DNA of 5,869 nucleotides from an uncultured Selenomonadales bacterium (GTDB lineage: Bacteria > Bacillota > Negativicutes > Selenomonadales > Selenomonadaceae). The stretch is taken from positions 1 to 5,869 of the forward strand of contig CAMVAG010000129.1 in NCBI GenBank assembly GCA_947165405.1. The letters run 5' to 3'. Of the stretch, positions 1-4,473 are shown one piece after another. Below the pieces are notes generated by a model. It did no database searches and was not told the origin of the DNA. It saw only the letters and a list, made by a program, of their open reading frames with translations. How positions within the stretch are numbered: the first letter of the stretch is position 1; each line of letters starts with the position of its first letter. The translations under genes were made by a program, and so were the position numbers.

Positions 1-29
1 CTTCCCGCTGCGGATAAATTTATTCTTGC

Positions 30-59
30 AAAAAAAATCGCCGACATTTCTGCCGACGA
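30..59 (-). terminator. Intrinsic terminator of the - strand yopX/exported-protein unit
   Basis: Read on the - strand, positions 59-51 and 46-38 form a 9-bp stem closing a GAAA tetraloop (50-47), followed directly by eight T residues (37-30). Seven pairs are Watson-Crick and two (41/56 and 44/53) are G-U wobbles. On the + strand the same two positions become C-A mismatches, so the hairpin is much better in the leftward direction although a T run (61-67) also exists on the + side. It lies 17 nt past the stop codon of the exported-protein gene, the expected place for the end of that transcript. Confidence 0.85.
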
Positions 60-75
60 CTTTTTTTGTTTGAAA

Positions 76-639
76 TTAATTTCCTTGCGCCTCTTCTCCA
101 AAGGCAAAGTAGTAGCCGATTTTGAAACATTCCTCTAAAAAGATTCTGTCCTCTTCGTTCGCGATTTCCGACAAAGCGTCTTTGGCTTTGGTCGAATTAA
201 AAAACTTTCCATCTGTGAGGCAAAACTTTTGAGCGGTTGCTTTCGCGTTTTTCGGCGAATAATTTTTGCTTATCGGGAAAATTTTTTGCTCCCAGACTTT
301 CGTGCTCTCTGAATTTGCTTTGACTTTGATTGAATACTTATCCAAGAAATACGGCGCGTCGTTGTAAAAGGCGATGAACACATAATTTGGATCCGTCGGT
401 ACTCGTGCAGGGTCGTTGTATGCAAGAGGCTTGCCCGTTGCCAAGCGTGCTCTTATTGTTTGTTCGAAGAGTTCCGCGCCTTTCCAATCGCTTTTGAGTA
501 TCGGACCTTTTTTCTGCTCGACCGATTTGGAAATTTTTTTATCCGGTTTAAGTTTCGGCAAGTCGTAAGCGTAAGCTTGAGTTGCGCCGCTTATCACGAG
601 GAAACTTATCAGCAGAGCAGTTGAAATTTTTTTGAGCAA
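76..639 (-). CDS. Small exported protein of unknown function
   Basis: This encodes 187 residues and I do not recognise the family. The N-terminus is a classical Sec signal peptide: two lysines (3-4), a hydrophobic core (about 8-18) and a signal peptidase I site of the A-x-A type (Ala22-Tyr-Ala24), leaving a mature protein of about 163 residues. There is no lipobox cysteine. The early mature part (about 27-53) is rich in lysine and proline; the rest is mixed and aromatic-rich and looks globular. Two cysteines (140 and 171) could form a disulphide outside the cytoplasm, which is inference. The start codon is TTG at 639, chosen because an AAGGAAG ribosome binding site (648-654, - strand) sits 8 nt upstream and because the signal peptide begins there. 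The gene starts 5 nt after the yopX stop, so it is probably cotranscribed and perhaps translationally coupled with it. Confidence 0.8.
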   Translation of the reverse strand: MLKKISTALLISFLVISGATQAYAYDLPKLKPDKKISKSVEQKKGPILKSDWKGAELFEQTIRARLATGKPLAYNDPARVPTDPNYVFIAFYNDAPYFLDKYSIKVKANSESTKVWEQKIFPISKNYSPKNAKATAQKFCLTDGKFFNSTKAKDALSEIANEEDRIFLEECFKIGYYFAFGEEAQGN

Positions 640-644
640 TTAAA

Positions 645-1130
645 TCACTTCCTTGTGAGGAGTTCCGCCTCAACTTTCAACGCTTCGAGATCTTGAACGT
701 TTGACTCGTTTTTTTTTGGTGGAGTGACGCTTATCAAAAGTTCGGGATTTTCAAAGCGGTTGCCCAAAATCGTCATCTTCCAATTTTGCACGTCGTAGAG
801 AGCTTGCCGATTGTTATTGCCGTAGTTTACAACGAAACTTCCGTTATGAAATTCCACGAGACCGATTCGCCCGTCTTCGGGAGAGATAATGTCGTCTTCG
901 TAAATTTCTTTGCCTGTGCTGTCGACGAGCCCCGTAAATTGCCCGATTGTCTTTGCTTCCACGCGATAGCCTTCGTAGCCGTTTTCATAAACGAAGATAT
1001 GCGCTTGCGGACCGGGGTCGCCGTATGTTCCGCGCTTAAGATAAAAACCGTAAATCCAAACGCTTTTCATTTCGCCGCTGAATATTTGAAAAGTTTTTAA
1101 GCCGCGATATTTGATTTCACGTTCAGCCAT
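645..1130 (-). CDS. YopX-family protein
   Basis: This encodes 161 residues resembling the YopX family (named from a Bacillus phage SPbeta gene and common in prophages and mobile regions of Bacillota); the molecular function of the family is not established. Visible hallmarks are the opening REIKYRG (4-10), W25-I-Y-G, the strongest block TIGQFTGLVDSTGKEIYEDD (61-80), a V-x-F-x-x-G-x-F stretch (92-99) and the closing ILGNRFENPELL (121-132). Residues 133-161 form a charged tail beyond the usual core that could be helical. The ATG at 1130 is supported by a strong GGAGGTG site (1138-1144, - strand) 7 nt upstream. It is first in a two-gene unit with the exported protein. No other phage gene is visible, so it may be a stray remnant of a mobile element or a domesticated copy. 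Family assignment is confident, role unknown. Confidence 0.85.
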   Translation of the reverse strand: MAEREIKYRGLKTFQIFSGEMKSVWIYGFYLKRGTYGDPGPQAHIFVYENGYEGYRVEAKTIGQFTGLVDSTGKEIYEDDIISPEDGRIGLVEFHNGSFVVNYGNNNRQALYDVQNWKMTILGNRFENPELLISVTPPKKNESNVQDLEALKVEAELLTRK

Positions 1131-1178
1131 GAAAGGACACCTCCGACTTTAAATACAAATCAAAATTTCATGCCCGCA

Positions 1179-1206
1179 ATTATAACACCGCGAAAGATTT
1201 TTTCCA
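1179..1206 (-). promoter_or_regulatory. Candidate sigma-A promoter for yopX (extended -10)
   Basis: On the - strand there is an exact TATAAT (1184-1179) preceded by TGT, which gives the TGn extension of an extended -10 promoter. A weak -35 (TGGAAA, 1206-1201) lies 16 bp upstream. Transcription would start near 1172, giving a leader of about 40 nt that includes the GGAGGTG ribosome binding site of yopX. The -10 is strong and the -35 poor, which fits an extended -10 type. Confidence 0.6.
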
Positions 1207-1371
1207 CAGTTTCTTTAAATTTTTTTATGCGAGCGTCAGCGAATTAAAGTTACCTCTATCCTCCGACCTCCTTTCTCTGAAAATCTGAAAAAAAACTTTA
1301 ACACATCTTTATCGGGTTTAAAATCTTTCTATCTTTGTTTATAAAATCCTGCAAGCAACTAAAATTTTTTT
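1207..1371. other. AT-rich intergenic stretch with an orphan Shine-Dalgarno
   Basis: No gene is convincing here. It separates the ATPase stop from the yopX promoter. On the - strand it holds a perfect AAAGGAGGT (1274-1266) and further GGAGG-like blocks (to about 1252), but no ATG, GTG or TTG follows at a usable distance. T runs are present (for example 1362-1372 on the + strand, 1295-1288 on the - strand) without a solid preceding hairpin, so I see no clear intrinsic terminator for the ATPase gene. Confidence 0.5.
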
Positions 1372-2499
1372 TCAGACGTTCAACAGGAAATCGTGCAGGG
1401 TAATATTTTTTATACCGCCGAAATTTTTTTCGGGGTTCGGCGTGATTAAAATTTTCTCGGCGTCGGCGGGCAGGGCTCTCAAAGGGCGCGTGATTTTTCG
1501 GACGGAAATTGAATTGTCGGGCGGCAACACTTGGATAAAAATTTTTTCGTCGCCGCGCTTCGCCACAAAATTTATATTCATCACACCGAATTTGCCGTTG
1601 CTCACGGAAAAGCCGCGCCGCAAAAGTTCGACATAAACCGCGTTCTCCGGCAAAAATTTTTCGTCGACTTCGGCAAGCGCGCAGAGCAAGCCGTTGTCAA
1701 TGCAATAAATTTTTTCGCCGCCTTTTATAAATTCCGCCTCCTTTATGTCGAAGCGCGGAATTCTTTGGAAGAGACCCGCACTGCAATTCAAGTAGCTTTT
1801 GAGCGTGACGGCTTTGCAATTCAAGCGGTCAATCAACTCAATCAAACTTATCGTCCCGCAAACATTTTGCGCGAGGATTTTCATAAGCGTGTGAAAAAGT
1901 CCGGCCTGCCTCAAAGAATTTTTCCCGACGAAGTCAAACATTATTTCGTAAGTCATGCCGCGCAGAAGTTTAGACAAAAAATTTTTGTTCGCGCCGAGCG
2001 TGCCGGGCATTCCTCCAAAGTGAAGATAATTCGACAGAGCCTCCGCCTCTGAAAAATTTTTGGTGTATTCGGTGAAAGACAACGGATAAATTTTTAACAC
2101 GTCGCAGTTATCGGGAAGGAGCGCGGAAATTTTTTCGATGAACATTTCACTTGAAGCCGTCACATAAATTTCAGCGGGCGCGCCGACGAACAGAGCATTA
2201 ATCGCTTTTTCGCTCTCGTCGACGCTGTCAGCCTCGTCAATCAGCAAAAAAAATCTTTCCGCCTCAAGCGTCCGTGTCTCGACAAATTCATAAAGCGTTT
2301 GAAAATTTTTGAAGCGTTCATCAGTCGCGCAGTCGAGGAAAATTATTTCCTCTTCAGCCACGCCCTCCGAACGCAAATTTTCTGCGAACGCCTTTAAGAG
2401 AGTCGTCTTGCCGACGCCGCGCACGCCTGAAATTATTTTGACGGAAAAATTATTTTTCAGCTCAAGCAACCGCTTCAAATAAAAATTTTGCTCCAACAT
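1372..2499 (-). CDS. AAA-type ATPase with DUF4143-like C-terminal region
   Basis: This encodes 375 residues with the layout of the AAA_14/DUF4143 ATPases, a widespread prokaryotic family of poorly defined cellular role. The ATPase part shows a Walker A loop GVRGVGKTT (25-33), a Walker B strand FFLLIDEAD (83-91), a sensor-like strand IYVTASS (111-117), the family signature YPLSFTEY (138-145) and FGGMPG (161-166). A helical or winged-helix-like middle follows (about 195-250). The C-terminal part has a recognisable VYVELLRRGF (288-297) and then N308-I-N310-FVA, where family members commonly show an E-x-D-F-type acidic motif; both acidic positions appear to be asparagine. The ATG at 2499 follows a modest GGTGGT site (2504-2509). 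Its own promoter lies just upstream, back to back with the flagellar one. Nothing ties it to motility. It is unusually rich in AAATTTT runs. The family call is firm, the function is not. Confidence 0.85.
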   Translation of the reverse strand: MLEQNFYLKRLLELKNNFSVKIISGVRGVGKTTLLKAFAENLRSEGVAEEEIIFLDCATDERFKNFQTLYEFVETRTLEAERFFLLIDEADSVDESEKAINALFVGAPAEIYVTASSEMFIEKISALLPDNCDVLKIYPLSFTEYTKNFSEAEALSNYLHFGGMPGTLGANKNFLSKLLRGMTYEIMFDFVGKNSLRQAGLFHTLMKILAQNVCGTISLIELIDRLNCKAVTLKSYLNCSAGLFQRIPRFDIKEAEFIKGGEKIYCIDNGLLCALAEVDEKFLPENAVYVELLRRGFSVSNGKFGVMNINFVAKRGDEKIFIQVLPPDNSISVRKITRPLRALPADAEKILITPNPEKNFGGIKNITLHDFLLNV

Positions 2500-2523
2500 G
2501 ATTCACCACCAAAAATTTTTTCG

Positions 2524-2552
2524 ATTTTATAACAGGCGGCGGCTTTTATCAA
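2524..2552 (-). promoter_or_regulatory. Candidate sigma-A promoter for the ATPase gene
   Basis: On the - strand TTGATA (2552-2547) is separated by 17 bp from TAAAAT (2529-2524). Each box differs from consensus at a single position. Transcription would begin near 2517, leaving a leader of fewer than 20 nt before the ATG at 2499, just long enough to contain the GGTGGT ribosome binding site. Confidence 0.65.
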
Positions 2553-2561
2553 GCGGCGTTA

Positions 2562-2589
2562 TTGACAAAGTGCCTTCGCGGTGTAAAAT
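2562..2589 (+). promoter_or_regulatory. Candidate sigma-A promoter for the flbD-fliL-fliM-fliY operon
   Basis: An exact TTGACA (2562-2567) is followed after 16 bp by TAAAAT (2584-2589), one base from consensus. The inferred start near 2596 gives a leader of about 85 nt before flbD. The -35 box lies 9 bp from the -35 box of the leftward ATPase promoter, so the two polymerase sites are back to back and could interfere. I see no good sigma-28 or sigma-54 site in this leader, so this block looks driven by the housekeeping sigma factor. Confidence 0.7.
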
Positions 2590-2681
2590 GTTCCTGCGAA
2601 AATTTTTGATTTTATGTTTAAAGGGTTTTGAAAATTTGCGGCGAAGATTTTGCGAAACGCACTGATACAGGAGGTCAATTC

Positions 2682-2882
2682 ATGATTAAGCTAACGAGAT
2701 TTAATTCGGACGCGAAGAAGCGCGGGGAATTTATCCTCAATGCCGAACTCATTCAAACAATCGAGTCTACGCCCGACACTGTAATCACACTTGTCAACGA
2801 GAAAAAACTTATCGTCGAAGAAGCGGCCGATGAGGTTGTGCGCCGTGTGATGAAATATCGCCGCGCTTTGAGACAATTTTAA
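2682..2882 (+). CDS. flbD: FlbD/SwrD family flagellar protein
   Basis: This encodes 66 residues of the FlbD family, small cytoplasmic proteins encoded in flagellar operons of Bacillota and spirochaetes; the Bacillus subtilis member SwrD is needed for full flagellar power and swarming. The family pattern is clear: MIKLTRFN (1-8), then FILNAELIQTIESTPDTVIT (17-36) and a C-terminal helix with VVRRVMKYRR (52-61). Between the two conserved blocks it carries SDAKKRG, a few residues longer than the short N-G-K-E-type turn I recall for most members. The ATG at 2682 is set by a perfect AGGAGGT (2669-2675) 6 nt upstream; an in-frame TTG at 2628 would add 18 residues but has no ribosome binding site and no family support. 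It is the first gene of the + strand block; fliL starts 18 nt after its stop. Confidence 0.93.
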   Translation: MIKLTRFNSDAKKRGEFILNAELIQTIESTPDTVITLVNEKKLIVEEAADEVVRRVMKYRRALRQF

Positions 2883-2900
2883 TCGTGGAGGGGAAAAGAT

Positions 2901-3449
2901 ATGCCGGATGAAGAAAAGGATGTAGAGACAACAGCTGCTCCGCCTCCTCCCGCTCCTTCTTTTATCAAGAAGAATAAGAATGTAATTTTAATCGTCGTCT
3001 TTGTGATAGTCGGCTTGGCACTGGCGGCGGGCATTTCGCTTTTCGTCGTGACAAAAGTCATGAGCGATGTTCCAAGCGGTTCGGAAGAAGAAGATTCCGG
3101 ACCGCGCTATCATGACGCAGGAATTTTTGTTAAGCTGGGCGACCCGAAAGAAGGCATCCTCGTTAATGTCGGCGGACCTCGCAGCGGCAAATATCTCAAG
3201 GCAAGCATTATCGCCGAATTCAATCCCGGTAAAAAATCTGTCATAAACGAGGAGACGCGCAGCCTTCAACCCGACGCCGAAGTCAAAGCCAATGATGTTG
3301 CAACTCAATTCTTGCGCTCGACCTCCCTCGAAGACTTCAACGCCGATAAACAAGACGAATTTAAAAAGCAACTCAAGGACGCACTCAACGCCGCGCTCGG
3401 CGGAGGTTCCGTCTATGACGTTTATATTACGAGTTTCCTCTTGCAATGA
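2901..3449 (+). CDS. fliL: Flagellar basal body-associated protein FliL
   Basis: This encodes 182 residues, a single-pass inner-membrane protein that sits near the stator units and supports motor torque. The sequence shows a short acidic cytoplasmic N-terminus with a PPPP run (14-17), a basic KKNKN stop (23-27), one transmembrane helix (about 28-50, hydrophobic with GLALAAGISLFVV) and an extracytoplasmic domain (about 68-182). That domain has the usual FliL outline: an early strand with LGDPKEGILVNVGG, then YLKASIIAEFN, an acidic and polar middle, a long helix rich in K, D and E, and a terminal strand VYDVYITSFLLQ. The ATG at 2901 has GGAGGGG (2887-2893) 7 nt upstream. Sequence identity is low in this family, so the call rests on topology, length and its place between flbD and fliM, which is typical. 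Confidence 0.92.
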   Translation: MPDEEKDVETTAAPPPPAPSFIKKNKNVILIVVFVIVGLALAAGISLFVVTKVMSDVPSGSEEEDSGPRYHDAGIFVKLGDPKEGILVNVGGPRSGKYLKASIIAEFNPGKKSVINEETRSLQPDAEVKANDVATQFLRSTSLEDFNADKQDEFKKQLKDALNAALGGGSVYDVYITSFLLQ

Positions 3450-3451
3450 TT

Positions 3452-3459
3452 AAGGAGGT
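3452..3459 (+). promoter_or_regulatory. Ribosome binding site that fixes the TTG start of fliM
   Basis: AAGGAGGT is a perfect anti-16S match 6 nt upstream of TTG at 3466. It begins 2 nt after the fliL stop codon. No ATG fits the conserved FliM N-terminus, so this site decides the start and probably compensates for the weak start codon. Confidence 0.88.
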
Positions 3460-3465
3460 AAGACC

Positions 3466-4473
3466 TTGTCTGTTGATGTATTGACACAAGAGCAGATAGA
3501 CGCCTTGCTTGCCGCCGCCAACGACGAATCAACCGACTTGGAGGAACTCAAGCGCGAAGAGACTACCCGAAAAGTCAAGGTTTACGACTTCAAGCGACCC
3601 GATAAATTTTCCAAAGACCAGATTCGCACGCTCTACATGCTTCACGAAAGTTTTGCGCGAATGTTGAATACTTACATGAGTTCACATTTGCGCACGCTTG
3701 TCAATGTCGATGTTGCCTCTGTCGAACAATCCACTTATCAAGAATTTGTTCAATCGCTGATTAATCCGAGCGTGATAACGATACTGGGTGTTCCGCCTCT
3801 CAAAGGCAACATAATTTTTGAATTGAGCAGTGAAATTGCTTTTGCCTATCTTGACAGAGTCTTCGGCGGCGACGGAACAACGGCAATCAAAACCCGCGTC
3901 CTCACGGAAATCGAAGATGCGGTCATGCGTCGTTTTGTCAATTCGGCAATGGAACGTTTCAAAGAATCTTGGTCGAACGTCACACCGATGAACCCCGTGC
4001 TTGAGGCAACGGAATCCAATCCGCAATTCACGCAGATTGTCCCGCCGAATGATATGGTTGTTGTCGTAACGATGAACACCAAGCTCGGCGAAGTGGAAGG
4101 CCTCATGAATATCTGCATACCGTACCTCGTGCTTGAGCCGGTTATGTCAAAGTTGACGACGACTTTTTGGGTTGCCGCCTCCGCCTCCAAAGACGAAAGC
4201 GGAGTTCATGCGGAAATCATTCGCAAGCAACTCAACAAAACGCAAGTTCCGTTCGTCGTGGAAGTCGGGCGCGTGCAAATTACGATTCGCGAATTCCTGA
4301 CACTGGGCTTCGGCGACGTGCTTCAGCTCAATACAAAAGTTAAAGAAGATTTCCCCTGCATGATTGGCACAAATGCGAAATTTCTCTGCAGACCCGGCAC
4401 TTTCGGCAAGAAGCTGGCGGTGCAAATAACTCAAGTCGTAAAAAAAGGAGAGGATGCGGCTGATGATGAGTGA
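3466..4473 (+). CDS. fliM: Flagellar motor switch protein FliM
   Basis: This encodes 335 residues, the normal FliM length. FliM forms the middle of the cytoplasmic C-ring, binds phosphorylated CheY and passes the signal to FliG to set rotation. Three parts are visible: an N-terminal CheY-P binding peptide LTQEQIDALLAA (6-17) on a flexible acidic linker; a CheC-like middle domain (about 40-235) that opens with YDFKRPDKFSKDQIRTLYMLH and has the GGDG loop (134-137) of the FliG-binding face; and a C-terminal SpoA/FliN-like domain (about 255-323) with VEVGRVQITIREFLTLGFGDVLQL. The phosphatase-type E-x-x-N motifs are absent from the middle domain, as expected for FliM. Translation starts at TTG with a perfect ribosome binding site. 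The gene ends inside the start of fliY, so the two are likely translationally coupled, matching their partnership in the C-ring. Confidence 0.97.
   Translation: MSVDVLTQEQIDALLAAANDESTDLEELKREETTRKVKVYDFKRPDKFSKDQIRTLYMLHESFARMLNTYMSSHLRTLVNVDVASVEQSTYQEFVQSLINPSVITILGVPPLKGNIIFELSSEIAFAYLDRVFGGDGTTAIKTRVLTEIEDAVMRRFVNSAMERFKESWSNVTPMNPVLEATESNPQFTQIVPPNDMVVVVTMNTKLGEVEGLMNICIPYLVLEPVMSKLTTTFWVAASASKDESGVHAEIIRKQLNKTQVPFVVEVGRVQITIREFLTLGFGDVLQLNTKVKEDFPCMIGTNAKFLCRPGTFGKKLAVQITQVVKKGEDAADDE
4445..4453 (+). promoter_or_regulatory. Ribosome binding site of fliY inside the end of fliM
   Basis: AAGGAGAGG abuts an ATG at 4454, too close to serve it. Two more in-frame ATGs follow at 4463 and 4466, spaced 9 and 12 nt from the end of the site. 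This favours 4463 (or 4466), removing the first three residues of the longest frame and giving an 11-nt overlap with fliM. Confidence 0.6.

Noticed and set aside
1..138. + strand open frame entering from the left edge, reading LPAADKFILAKKIADIS and ending at a TAA at 136-138
   Set aside because: The sequence is short, cut at the edge, and runs through the terminator and antisense to the exported-protein gene. It could be the tail of a rightward gene, but nothing in the window supports it enough to annotate.
786..1100. 104-codon open frame on the + strand
   Set aside because: It is a shadow of the YopX gene, whose family motifs are explicit on the - strand.
1200..1208. TTTTCCACA, one base from a DnaA box
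   Set aside because: It is a single copy with no other boxes nearby; expected by chance and not evidence of an origin.
1170..1247. 25-codon + strand open frame in the intergenic gap
   Set aside because: It has no ribosome binding site and overlaps the yopX promoter; the composition is what AT-rich noncoding DNA would give.
1249..1330. Possible riboswitch: GATAGAGGT on the - strand resembles part of a lysine-riboswitch leader
   Set aside because: Only a few bases match; the remaining conserved core and a matching downstream lysine gene are absent.
1531..2052. 173-codon open frame on the + strand
   Set aside because: It lies wholly antisense to the ATPase gene, which has clear Walker motifs; it has no ribosome binding site and no recognisable family.
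2619..2645. TAAA followed after 15 bp by GCGGCGAA, a faint sigma-28-like pattern upstream of flbD
   Set aside because: Only five of eight -10 bases match and the defining GCCGAT core is absent; the TTGACA-16-TAAAAT promoter upstream is much better.
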